Source: Candidatus Omnitrophota bacterium
GTDB taxonomy: Bacteria; Omnitrophota; Gorgyraeia; Aquiviventales; Aquiviventaceae
Assembly (NCBI GenBank): GCA_016193195.1
Contig: JACPSQ010000086.1
Span: forward strand, 1-64,000
Direction: 5' to 3'
DNA length: 64,000 nt
This document shows, in pieces, positions 51,611-59,515 of this stretch. A program made the translations under genes and the position numbers. Positions within the stretch are counted from its first letter, which is position 1; each line of letters starts with the position of its first letter. Under the pieces are notes generated by a model. That model was given only the letters and a program-made list of their open reading frames with translations, ran no database searches and had not been told where the DNA came from.

Positions 51611-52521
51611 GGGACGCGTTTGCGCGGGCGCTCTATCAGTTCGCCAAGCAGGATCCGAGGATCTTCATCATCGTCGCGGACATCTCTCCGGCCGGGAGCA
51701 TGGCCCAGTTTCGGACGGAATTTCCAGAGCGCTTCGTCAACGTGGGCGTGGCGGAACAAAGCATGATCGGGATGTGCGCCGGACTGGCCATGCGGGGATG
51801 CCGCCCGTTTGCCTACACGATCGCGACGTTTTCCATCTATCGGCCGTTCGAGTATGTGAGGGATGACCTCTGCTACCAGAACCTTCCGGTGACGGTGGTG
51901 GGCATCGGCGGCGGGGTGGCCTATTCGACGCTTGGGGGGACTCACCATGCGCAGGAAGACATTGCCATGATGTCGGCGTTGCCCAATATGTCGATCGTGG
52001 CCCCGTGCGATCCTCGAGAGACCGAAGCCGCTGTCGGGGCATGTGTTCGCCACGGTGGGCCGGTCTACCTGCGGTTGGGCAAGGCCGGTGAGCCCGACCT
52101 GACGGCCAACGCCCTGGAGCCATTTCAATTCGGGAAACTTCGTCTCCTGAAGGAAGGGTCGGACGTCTGCCTCCTATCCTATGGGCCCATGACGGCTCTG
52201 GCGTTTGAGGTGGCTGCTCGCCTTGAAGCTGAGGGGTGTTCGGTTGCGGTGATGACCTGCCCCACACTCAAGCCGTTAGATACGGAGGGCCTCGTGCGGG
52301 TGCTGCGCCGATTCCACACTGTCGTCGTGGTCGAAGAGCATTCTGAACGCGGCGGCCTGGCTGTCCAAGTGAAGGCGCTGGCATGGGAGTCTGGGGCGAG
52401 CTGTCGCCTGGAGACCTTCAGCTTGAAGGATGCCTTCATCCATTTCTTCGGGACTCAACGCCAGATGTGGGGGGAGCATGGCCTCACCGCGGATGCCATT
52501 TACACAAGGATTCGGGCATGA
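51607..52521 (+). CDS. Split transketolase, C-terminal subunit, second pair
   Basis: 304 residues. FIIVADISPAGSMAQF, NVGVAEQSMIGMCAGLAMRGCRPF (with the catalytic Glu), YRPFEYVRDDLCYQNLPVTVVGIGGGVAYSTLGGTHHAQED and TVVVVEEHSERGGLAVQVKALAW give the Pyr domain and C-terminal domain. Together with the subunit at 50756 it forms a second complete ThDP enzyme. The conserved HH in GGTHHAQED is also found in pair one. Overlaps the next SDR gene by 4 bp. Predicted two-carbon (ketol) transfer; donor and acceptor unknown. Confidence 0.9.
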   Translation: MRDAFARALYQFAKQDPRIFIIVADISPAGSMAQFRTEFPERFVNVGVAEQSMIGMCAGLAMRGCRPFAYTIATFSIYRPFEYVRDDLCYQNLPVTVVGIGGGVAYSTLGGTHHAQEDIAMMSALPNMSIVAPCDPRETEAAVGACVRHGGPVYLRLGKAGEPDLTANALEPFQFGKLRLLKEGSDVCLLSYGPMTALAFEVAARLEAEGCSVAVMTCPTLKPLDTEGLVRVLRRFHTVVVVEEHSERGGLAVQVKALAWESGASCRLETFSLKDAFIHFFGTQRQMWGEHGLTADAIYTRIRA

Positions 52522-53486
52522 GGATGCCAGCGGAGCCAGTCATGCTGACACCTGAGCGCACTGGTCACGTCAACCGTCAGTTGCCGCAGGTCGCGGGTAA
52601 CACCGCGGACTCGTCGATGGCGGCTCAGAACCTGATCCTCGTGGGCAAGCGCAGCTATATTGGGGGATATTTGGCGCGGTTCGCTGAAGCGAGGGGGGCG
52701 CGAGTGACCGCCCTGTCGTCTGACGATTGCAACTTTCTGCAGTGGCACGAGGTCGAACGGTTCTTCCGTTCCTTGGCAGAGGACCCCTACACGATCGTCT
52801 TTTTAGCGGTGGTGAACAAGCCCATCGCGACATCATACCAGTCCTTTCTCGAGAACACGCGGATCGTCAAACATCTCATCGATGGCCACACGCTCGCGCC
52901 TGTGAACGCCATCGTGTATTTCAGCTCCATGGACGTGTATGGGAGGCATCCTCGGCTTCCGATCACCGAGGAATCGCCTCTGGAGCCTGATACATGGTAT
53001 GCGCTGGCGAGACAGGTCTCGGAGTGGATGCTGCACTCTTCTGGGGAAGTCCGCTGCCCGGTCACGATCATCCGTGTCACCGCCGCCTATGGTCCTGCCC
53101 CCAATGACCCCAGCGTCATTGGCCGGATGGTGAGAGGCATCCAGGAGCAGGGGCAGGTGGTCATTCACGGATCCGGGACAACACGACGGGATTACGTCTA
53201 TGTTGGGGATCTCTGTCGGCTGGTCGAGGCGGCCATCCCGTTGCGGTACAACGGCGTCTTGAATACCGCCACAGGCACATGTCGGAGCATCAACGAAATT
53301 GCCCAGATGGTCGGACGGGTCTTGGAACGGCCGTTTGAGATCGTGCATGAGGCGGTCAATCCGGCCCGGGAATTTGACGCGGTCTTTGATATCACGAAAT
53401 TGCGAACGCTCTTACCGTCGTTCCAATTCAGCGAGATGGAGGTCGGAGTGCGCAGTTATCTCACAGAAGGTGGACGTATACGATGA
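52518..53486 (+). CDS. Extended SDR, with Arg in place of the catalytic Lys
   Basis: 322 residues from ATG 52518; a start at the ATG before AAQNLILVGKR would shorten it by 33 residues and fits the family's first strand better. LVGKRSYIGGYLARFAEARG is an atypical cofactor motif. YFSSMDVYGRHPRLPITEESPLEPDTWYALARQVSEWML contains the catalytic Tyr, but the Lys of YxxxK is Arg. VTAAYGPAPNDPSVIGRMV and RRDYVYVGDLCRLVEA follow the family. Overlaps the flavoprotein gene by 4 bp. Activity uncertain; the same kind of motif drift is seen at 49835-50752. Confidence 0.8.
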   Translation: MRMPAEPVMLTPERTGHVNRQLPQVAGNTADSSMAAQNLILVGKRSYIGGYLARFAEARGARVTALSSDDCNFLQWHEVERFFRSLAEDPYTIVFLAVVNKPIATSYQSFLENTRIVKHLIDGHTLAPVNAIVYFSSMDVYGRHPRLPITEESPLEPDTWYALARQVSEWMLHSSGEVRCPVTIIRVTAAYGPAPNDPSVIGRMVRGIQEQGQVVIHGSGTTRRDYVYVGDLCRLVEAAIPLRYNGVLNTATGTCRSINEIAQMVGRVLERPFEIVHEAVNPAREFDAVFDITKLRTLLPSFQFSEMEVGVRSYLTEGGRIR

Positions 53487-54607
53487 CGACCGTTCTCGTC
53501 ATCGGCGGGGGATTCGCCGGCTGCTGCGCGGCACACCTGTTGTCGAAGAAGGGATGGAAGGTCACGTTGGCCGAGACGGCTCCGTTTCTTGGCGGCGGCT
53601 GCAAGACCTTTTTCTACGGCGGCCACCCCTACACCTATGGCCCGCGTCACTTCTTGACACAGGATGAGCGGCTCTTCGATTTCCTCAACCAGTACGTGCC
53701 GATGCGCCGCATTCCGGGTCATGAGTTTTTGACCTACGTCGAGCGGGACCCTGGATTTTATCACTTCCCGATTCATCGAGATGACGTCGCGCTCATGCCG
53801 GACGCTCAACAGGTCGAGCAAGAGCTGGGCCAGCTCAACGGGGTAGAGGGCGCCCACAACCTGGAGGAATACTGGATTCGCTCGGTCGGCCCCACCCTCT
53901 ACAGCAAGTTTATCGACGGCTATTCCCGCAAGATGTGGCAGATCTCGTCGAACACCGAGATCGACGACTTTGCCTTTTCGCCCAAGGGGGTGGCGTTGAA
54001 GACCGGGCCGACCAAGGCAGCCTGGACCGAAGCCGTCTCCGCCTATCCGCTGAAGATCAACGGCTATGACGACTATTTCGACATCGCCACCCGCGATACC
54101 ACGGTGTACTTGCGCACCAAAATCGAGGCCTACGACATTGCGCATTCGCGCGTGAAGATCAACGGGGAATGGCACACCTACGATGTCATTGTGAGCACGA
54201 CATCGCCTGAAGTCCTCTTGAACGGCGTCTTCGGGCCGTTGCGCTGGATCGGCCGCGACTTTTTGAAGATCGTGCTGCCGATCGAGCATGCCTTTCCGGA
54301 GCACGTGTACTTTCTGTACTACGCGAATCAGGAGCCGTTTACGAGAATCGTCGAATACAAAAAATTCTACCAGTACCAGGCGCCGACCACGTTGTTGGGG
54401 CTTGAAATCCCGTCCTTCAGCAATAAGCTCTATCCCTACCCAGTCAAGAAAGACCAAGCGATCGCGCAGCGATACTTGGACGCGTTGCCGGAGAACGTCT
54501 TCTCGATTGGACGGGCCGGATCGTACCGCTACATCGATGTCGATGACATCATCGCCCAATGCTTCGAGATGGCAGCCAAGCTGGATATCCCCGTTCCGCA
54601 GGTGTGA
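53483..54607 (+). CDS. UDP-galactopyranose mutase-like flavoprotein
   Basis: 374 residues. VLVIGGGFAGCCAAHLLSKKGWKV (FAD), GGGCKTFFYGGHPYTYGPRHFLTQDERLFDFLNQY and VERDPGFYHFPIHRDD match the GLF family, and SYRYIDVDDIIAQCFEMA at the end is the typical Asp-containing FAD block. GLF makes UDP-galactofuranose from UDP-galactopyranose; divergent members act on other NDP sugars. Here GPRHF and GYDDYFDIATRDTTVY differ somewhat from the classical sequence. Nearby split transketolase, oxygenase and LIC12192-type protein place it in the sporadic carbohydrate cluster. Substrate is therefore uncertain. Confidence 0.85.
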   Translation: MTTVLVIGGGFAGCCAAHLLSKKGWKVTLAETAPFLGGGCKTFFYGGHPYTYGPRHFLTQDERLFDFLNQYVPMRRIPGHEFLTYVERDPGFYHFPIHRDDVALMPDAQQVEQELGQLNGVEGAHNLEEYWIRSVGPTLYSKFIDGYSRKMWQISSNTEIDDFAFSPKGVALKTGPTKAAWTEAVSAYPLKINGYDDYFDIATRDTTVYLRTKIEAYDIAHSRVKINGEWHTYDVIVSTTSPEVLLNGVFGPLRWIGRDFLKIVLPIEHAFPEHVYFLYYANQEPFTRIVEYKKFYQYQAPTTLLGLEIPSFSNKLYPYPVKKDQAIAQRYLDALPENVFSIGRAGSYRYIDVDDIIAQCFEMAAKLDIPVPQV

Positions 54608-54617
54608 AAGGAGACCC

Positions 54618-55463
54618 ATGAAGTCGAGTGCGACAGAACCTCTCGTCATTGAGACATTCCTGACGCCTGAGGATCAGGCGTTGGACGAAGAGTTCCTACG
54701 GCAAGGGTATGTGGTGCGAGACGTCGATCAACCGGACGTCCTCGATGGCATCCGCCACGGCGTCGTGGAGATCGCGTGCGAGCTGCTCGGCATCGACCTG
54801 CCCAAGGATGACGGCGAATTCCTTAACTCCATCCACACCCGCGTCACGGTTCAAAAGCTGAATGAATTCCGGGTGGCCATCTACAACGAGCTCAACAGCC
54901 GCTCCTGGTTCCGGCCAAGCTATTTCGCGCTCGGCAAAAGCACGCTCGAAAGCCTGGTGGGCAACGAGCTGGCGATGCAGAACCGCATTAATCTCTCCAT
55001 CCAGACGCCTCATGACGAAAGCTCGGTGCTTGAAATCCACAGCGATACGTTTGATTCGGAGACGCCGTTCCAGGTCGTCCAGTGGCTGCCGCTGGTGGAC
55101 GTCTATGAGACCAAATCGATGTTTCTCCTCCCACCTGAAGACAACCAGAAGGCGTTTCGGACGCTGAGGCGGCGGTTGGAAGAAGGGGGACCGGTACGGT
55201 TGTTCCAGGAGGTTCAGGATCGACTGGTCTGGCTCCGCGTGCCCTATGGCAAGGTTCTCGTCTTCACTCCCAATCTACTCCACGGCAATACCGTCAACCG
55301 CGTGCCGGAGACCCGGTGGTCCTTCAATGGGCGGTTCAAAGGATTGTTCACACCGTACGGCGGCCCTGCGAAACACCTGGGCAGCTACTATCTGCCGATC
55401 ACGACGCGCACGGTCAGCCGCGTCGGCATGGCCTACCGGCCGCCGGAGGGCTTCAATGGATGA
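54618..55463 (+). CDS. 2OG-Fe(II) oxygenase of the sporadic carbohydrate cluster
   Basis: 281 residues; ATG 54618 has AGGAG 4 nt upstream. The iron facial triad is visible: His141 and Asp143 in LEIHSDTFDS and His222 in NLLHGNTVNRV, with an Arg (ETRWSFNGRFKG) for 2-oxoglutarate. LVWLRVPYGKVLVFTP is the usual strand before the distal His. In the Leptospira-type cluster this protein is found beside the LIC12192-type protein, and the same pair is seen here with an 8-bp overlap. It probably hydroxylates or desaturates a sugar or sugar nucleotide. I recall this as the TIGR04324-like group from motif pattern only. Confidence 0.85.
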   Translation: MKSSATEPLVIETFLTPEDQALDEEFLRQGYVVRDVDQPDVLDGIRHGVVEIACELLGIDLPKDDGEFLNSIHTRVTVQKLNEFRVAIYNELNSRSWFRPSYFALGKSTLESLVGNELAMQNRINLSIQTPHDESSVLEIHSDTFDSETPFQVVQWLPLVDVYETKSMFLLPPEDNQKAFRTLRRRLEEGGPVRLFQEVQDRLVWLRVPYGKVLVFTPNLLHGNTVNRVPETRWSFNGRFKGLFTPYGGPAKHLGSYYLPITTRTVSRVGMAYRPPEGFNG

Positions 55464-55899
55464 GGTCGCGGACGTCTCCCCACGGCGTGGCTATCGCGGC
55501 TACTGCACCAACGCGGAGTTTGGTGGCCACCGGATCCCGGTGCCGGTTCAGAATCTCATGCTTCGGGACTATGCACGGCGCAGGAATCTGTTCTTCAAAC
55601 TTTCCATCAACGAGCTACAGTTTCCCAACTGCTATCTGCAGTTAATGGGTTTGCTGACCCAGCTGCCGACATTGGAAGGTGTCATGATGTGCAGCCTATT
55701 GATGCTCCCCAAGGATCCTGCCATGCGGCAGACCATTTACCGGGACTTTCTCGCGCACGGCGCCTCGCTGCATTTCGTGATGGAGAACCTGGTGATTCGC
55801 GCCGCCGAAGATATCGAGCAAGTGGAAGAAATCCTGGCGATCCGGAACGCGCTGCCGGCGTGCCCGAGTGCTATTCCGGAGGCCGTGGTGCGCGCATGA
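55456..55899 (+). CDS. LIC12192-type sporadic carbohydrate cluster protein
   Basis: 147 residues. RGYRGYCTNAEFGGHRIPVPVQNLMLRDYARRRN and LSINELQFPNCYLQLMGLLTQLPTLEGVMMCSLLMLP match the conserved core of the LIC12192 (TIGR04323-like) family as I remember it. The family is found only beside split transketolases and 2OG oxygenases in carbohydrate clusters and has no known biochemical role. The fold looks like a resolvase/RecA-like alpha-beta protein with the LPKD Ser-poor loop. Starts 8 bp before the oxygenase stop. Together these make a strong marker for the type of cluster. Confidence 0.85.
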   Translation: MDEVADVSPRRGYRGYCTNAEFGGHRIPVPVQNLMLRDYARRRNLFFKLSINELQFPNCYLQLMGLLTQLPTLEGVMMCSLLMLPKDPAMRQTIYRDFLAHGASLHFVMENLVIRAAEDIEQVEEILAIRNALPACPSAIPEAVVRA

Positions 55900-55984
55900 C
55901 GTGGTTCGGACTGCATCTGCTGTACGAGAATATTTTTCTCAATGGGAGGAGGGCTTTCTCACTTGCCGTGAGGAGTGACGATTC

Positions 55985-57091
55985 ATGCAGCGGACAATGA
56001 ATCGAAGGGCCAAGAGCATGAAGAGTGTTGCTTCGGAGAGGATCAAGACCGTGTCGTCCCGGAGCCCCGCAACGACCATCGTATTCGACGCGGGAGTCCG
56101 TTATGGCATGCATCCGCGCTGGCGAGAGTTTCGTGGGGAAATGATGTACTACGGCTTCGACCCGGACGTCAATGAAGTCACTCGCTTGAAGCGAGTCAAT
56201 GCCTTGCCCAACATCAGCTTTATCCCGATGGCGTTAGCGGCTCAGTCGGGCGCCAAAACGCTGCGTCTGTACAAGCACAGAGGCTACTCGTCATTCTTTG
56301 AGTTGGATCCTCAGTACGGGAGGGTGGCGCATTACCGCCCTGGCGAGGGCGCGTTGGAGCAGACCGTCGAGGTTGAAGCGACCACCGTGGACGAGTTTGC
56401 AAAGCGGGAACGCGTTGAGGTTGACTTCATGAAAGTCGACGTGGAGGGTGCTGAATTGGACGTGCTGCGCGGCGCCATTGAGCAATTAGGCCGCTCAGTC
56501 AAGGGCGTGCGCATTTCGGTCTGGTTTACTGAAGGGTTCAAAGGTGGAGCCTTGTTTCCCGACGTGCACCGCTTCCTTCTGGAGCACGGATTTTTTCTGG
56601 TCAACCTTGACTATGCAGGACGGGGATATCCGGTTCATCCATGCGTGGGCAACCCGGATCGTCTACAACCGGACCACGACCGATATGGAGTCCTCTCAGC
56701 CTGTGAAGCCGTGTACCTCAAGCAGGGGAACATGTTGGACCAGACATGTCGTACATCGACGGACGCCCGCGGGCTGGCTCATTTGAAGTACGCGTATTTT
56801 TGCTTCCTCAACGATGCGCCGGATGTCGCGTTAAATAGTCTGTTGGATTTCGCTCGTCGGCCGAGCGAGTACTCAGACTCGGTGAAAGCGACGAAGCTCT
56901 ATCAGCAGGTGCGGCTGACGACCCTGCGGTATCTCGGTCGATGGCGCACGAATCCGACGGATCATAACTGGAAGCTTGCACAGGATACCGCGCAAGAGTT
57001 GTTCGGGCTCCAGCTTGAGGCGGGACATAAATATTGGGAGTTGGCGCAGGAGCTGGAATGCGCAACGCGGGATGGGTCACCATGCTCTTAA
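55985..57091 (+). CDS. FkbM-family SAM methyltransferase with helical C-terminal extension
   Basis: 368 residues. The methyltransferase core has TTIVFDAGVRYGMHP (SAM), YGFDPDVNEVTRLK, FIPMALAAQSGAKTLRLYKH, TTVDEFAKRERVEVDFMKVDVEGAELDVLRGA (FkbM signature) and VRISVWFTEGFKGG. FkbM proteins O-methylate sugars and small molecules. The 100 or so C-terminal residues (HLKYAYFCFLNDAPDVALNSLLDFARR) are helical and not part of the usual domain, perhaps TPR-like. ATG 55985 is backed by GAGGAG 9 nt upstream. The 86-bp gap before it contains only a 34-codon ORF of doubtful reality. Overlaps the radical SAM gene by 10 bp. Confidence 0.84.
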   Translation: MQRTMNRRAKSMKSVASERIKTVSSRSPATTIVFDAGVRYGMHPRWREFRGEMMYYGFDPDVNEVTRLKRVNALPNISFIPMALAAQSGAKTLRLYKHRGYSSFFELDPQYGRVAHYRPGEGALEQTVEVEATTVDEFAKRERVEVDFMKVDVEGAELDVLRGAIEQLGRSVKGVRISVWFTEGFKGGALFPDVHRFLLEHGFFLVNLDYAGRGYPVHPCVGNPDRLQPDHDRYGVLSACEAVYLKQGNMLDQTCRTSTDARGLAHLKYAYFCFLNDAPDVALNSLLDFARRPSEYSDSVKATKLYQQVRLTTLRYLGRWRTNPTDHNWKLAQDTAQELFGLQLEAGHKYWELAQELECATRDGSPCS

Positions 57092-58317
57092 GTGAAGAAG
57101 AGGGGTTCGAGCGGTTGTATGGGTCGCTCTATCGCCAGGCGTTGCAGGAGGCGCAGCAGTATGTGGCGCATCCTGATCGACTGAGAGCCGACATCGAGCG
57201 CGACCGCCAGCAGCGCGGTCCCGTCCGGACGTTGTCGACGCCGGCCGCGGACCCCTACGCCTATCGCCTGACCCTGTACCGCGGATTTGTCCGGTTCCCT
57301 GAACGGTTGTGGAACTATTGCATTGCGCAGCATGAGCCAAAGGCGGTGACCCGATCCTTTCTTCCCACCCTCATGGACATCGAGCCCAACAGCCGATGCA
57401 ATTTCCGATGCGTGATGTGCCAGGTGTCCGAGTGGCCCAACGGCACACGGACTGACGACATGACCGTTGAAGAGTTGAAGGCATTCATTGAAACCCAGCC
57501 TGGGCTGACGGAGGTCAAGCTCCACGGCATGGGGGAGCCGTTGTTGCACCCCCACTACATTGAGATGGTCAGATACTTGGTTGAGCGGGATCTGTGGGTG
57601 CGGACGAATACGAACGGATCCGTGTTGCATGCCCGGGACAACTACCGGAGGCTCATTGAGGCGGGGATCGGCGAAATCCAGACGTCGGTTGATGGGGCGA
57701 CCAAGGAGGTCTTTGAGGCGATCCGTCGGCAGTCCAATTTCGAGCAAGTGGTGCACAACTTGACGTTGCTCAACGAGTACGCGAACCGCCAGGATCGACC
57801 CTACACGCGCATGTGGGTCGTCGTACAGGAGTACAACCGCCATCAGATCTTCGAGTTCGTGGAGCTGGCGAAACGCATCGGATGTCGGCGGCTGACGTTT
57901 TCCTTGACGCTGAACGATTGGGGGCAGGAGGTATGGCACGACAAGAATGCCAAGATCCAGTCGCTGGACTTCTCCGAAGAGGAACAAGGCCGGCTCCTTG
58001 ACATCGTTGCCAGGGATGGCATCGAGATTACCGTCTGGCGGCAGGCCACGAAATACTCCACCGCCAGCCCAGAGACCTTATGCCCGTGGGTGTTCAGCCG
58101 GCCGTACATCAGCTGCGATGAGCGGGTGGTGCCGTGCTCCATGATCGCCAATCCAGACGTCTTTGAGCTGGGGGACGCGAGGGACTTTGTCAACGTGTGG
58201 AACGGCCCGGCCTACCAAGCGTTCCGTCGGCTGCATCTGGAAGGCCGCATTCCTCGGCATTGCCGGCTCTGTTACAAAGAGTCATTGGTGTCAACAGACG
58301 CACGTGTGGCTGCTTAG
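57082..58317 (+). CDS. Radical SAM protein with SPASM-like C-terminal cysteines
   Basis: 411 residues from ATG 57082; an alternative ATG is at 57058. The Fe-S motif CNFRCVMC starts at Cys106 (SRCNFRCVMCQVSEW), followed by VKLHGMGEPLLHPHYIEMV, RTNTNGSVLHA and IQTSVDGATKEVFEAIR. The C-terminal region has Cys in ETLCPWVFSRPYISCDERVVPCSMI and RHCRLCYKE, as in SPASM/twitch auxiliary clusters. Similar enzymes act as dehydrogenases, epimerases or C-C bond formers on sugars and peptides. It overlaps FkbM by 10 bp and lies 3 bp before a GNAT gene, suggesting coupled sugar modification. Confidence 0.86.
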   Translation: MLLSEEEGFERLYGSLYRQALQEAQQYVAHPDRLRADIERDRQQRGPVRTLSTPAADPYAYRLTLYRGFVRFPERLWNYCIAQHEPKAVTRSFLPTLMDIEPNSRCNFRCVMCQVSEWPNGTRTDDMTVEELKAFIETQPGLTEVKLHGMGEPLLHPHYIEMVRYLVERDLWVRTNTNGSVLHARDNYRRLIEAGIGEIQTSVDGATKEVFEAIRRQSNFEQVVHNLTLLNEYANRQDRPYTRMWVVVQEYNRHQIFEFVELAKRIGCRRLTFSLTLNDWGQEVWHDKNAKIQSLDFSEEEQGRLLDIVARDGIEITVWRQATKYSTASPETLCPWVFSRPYISCDERVVPCSMIANPDVFELGDARDFVNVWNGPAYQAFRRLHLEGRIPRHCRLCYKESLVSTDARVAA

Positions 58318-58320
58318 ACC

Positions 58321-58827
58321 ATGGAAATGCGGGTGAGTGTCCGGGAAATAGGACGAGAGGACCGTGTCGCTCTCTGGGAATGGCGGCAGGATCCTATTAC
58401 TCGCGCACTGTTTCCATGCGACCCGGCGATCACGTACGAACGCCATCGGCGCTGGTTTGATTGCGCCATGACTGCGGGGGATGTGGTGTGGTGCGTAGGG
58501 CTTGTGGAGACACTGCGCATTGGCTGCGTGCGGTTTGATCAGATGAACCCAACCGAGTACCACGTCAGCCTGTTTCTGAAACCGCCGTATTGCGGCAAAG
58601 GGTATGGACGAGTCTTCCTGCAAGCAGCCATCGAATTCTTGAAGGCGCGACGTCCGATCCGGAAGCTCGTGGCGCAGGTGAAGAACGCGAATCCGGCATC
58701 GGGAACGCTCTTTCAGGAAGCGGGTTTTTCTATCGCGAACGAAGGGCACCATCTCCGTTGTGAGTTGATGTGCGACGTGCCATCGTCGGCCATGCACGGA
58801 GTGACAGTGGCATCAGGAGAGGCGTGA
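58321..58827 (+). CDS. GNAT-family N-acetyltransferase
   Basis: 168 residues. VSVREIGREDRVALWEWRQDPITRALFP then HRRWFDCAM and the acetyl-CoA-binding loop PPYCGKGYGRVFLQAAIEFLK, ending with VKNANPASGTLFQEAGF, give the standard GNAT fold, most like PseH/RimJ-type enzymes. PseH-like members N-acetylate an amino sugar nucleotide, which fits the aminotransferase and formyltransferase nearby. Follows the radical SAM stop by 3 bp; the formyltransferase gene starts 6 bp after its stop. Acceptor unknown. Confidence 0.86.
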   Translation: MEMRVSVREIGREDRVALWEWRQDPITRALFPCDPAITYERHRRWFDCAMTAGDVVWCVGLVETLRIGCVRFDQMNPTEYHVSLFLKPPYCGKGYGRVFLQAAIEFLKARRPIRKLVAQVKNANPASGTLFQEAGFSIANEGHHLRCELMCDVPSSAMHGVTVASGEA

Positions 58828-58833
58828 CACCTC

Positions 58834-59502
58834 ATGACGATTCTCATCCTCGGTCCTCGCCAGCGCAACCAACCCCTGATCGAGTTTCTCACGCAGCGGC
58901 GGCATCAGGTCCAGGTCACCACCGAACCCGTGACGTTGGAATGGTTGAGAGAGCAACGGATCGACTTTATGATCAGCTTCGGATACGCCCCGATCCTCAA
59001 GCCCCCGATTACCACGGCATACCGACGGCGGATCATCAACGTCCATCCAGCGTATCTGCCGGAGGGGAGGGGCATCTACACGAATTTCTGGAGTTTTCTA
59101 GAAGGCCGGCCGAAAGGCGTCTCTCTTCATTTCATTGACGATGAGGGGATTGACAGTGGCGACATCATTGTCCGACGACTCCTTCCGCTGGGGAAGGACG
59201 AGACCGTGAGGACGAGCCATGCGCTATTGGATCGTGCCGTCATCGAGCTCTTCTGTGAGGTGTGGGAGCAGATCGAACGGGGAACCTGCCAGGCGGTCAG
59301 CCAAGAGGAGTGCGACGGCATTCCTCGATACCGTAACCGCTGTCAGTCTGAACGGTTGATGGAGCTATTCCCGCAACGATGGGACACGCCGGTTTCAACC
59401 GTGGAAGCGGTTGGCGCAGAGTTGTTTCTTGCCGACGCCTTTTGGCAGCGATACGACCGTGAACTCCAGACCGTCACGAGCAAGGCCGCGAGTTCAGTGT
59501 AG
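58834..59502 (+). CDS. Formyltransferase-like protein, second copy
   Basis: 222 residues. ILGPRQRNQPLIEFLTQRRHQVQVT opens a Rossmann fold, then FMISFGYAPILKP, INVHPAYLPEGRGIYTNFWSFLEG (catalytic N-x-H) and SLHFIDDEGIDSGDIIVRR (catalytic Asp). This is the catalytic core of 10-formyl-THF formyltransferases and lacks the C-terminal OB-fold. Possible role is N-formylation of an amino sugar, here placed between a GNAT and a DegT aminotransferase. N-acetyl and N-formyl would be alternatives for the same amine or different sugars. Related by fold, not closely, to 21285-22163. Confidence 0.83.
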   Translation: MTILILGPRQRNQPLIEFLTQRRHQVQVTTEPVTLEWLREQRIDFMISFGYAPILKPPITTAYRRRIINVHPAYLPEGRGIYTNFWSFLEGRPKGVSLHFIDDEGIDSGDIIVRRLLPLGKDETVRTSHALLDRAVIELFCEVWEQIERGTCQAVSQEECDGIPRYRNRCQSERLMELFPQRWDTPVSTVEAVGAELFLADAFWQRYDRELQTVTSKAASSV

Positions 59503-59515
59503 GGGGGTGGACGTC

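Noticed and set aside
55896..56000. A 34-codon ORF (MTWFGLHLLYENIFLNG...) starting at the ATGA of the LIC12192-type gene.
   Set aside because: It overlaps the well-supported FkbM start with its GAGGAG site, shows no family motif and is too short to separate from chance.
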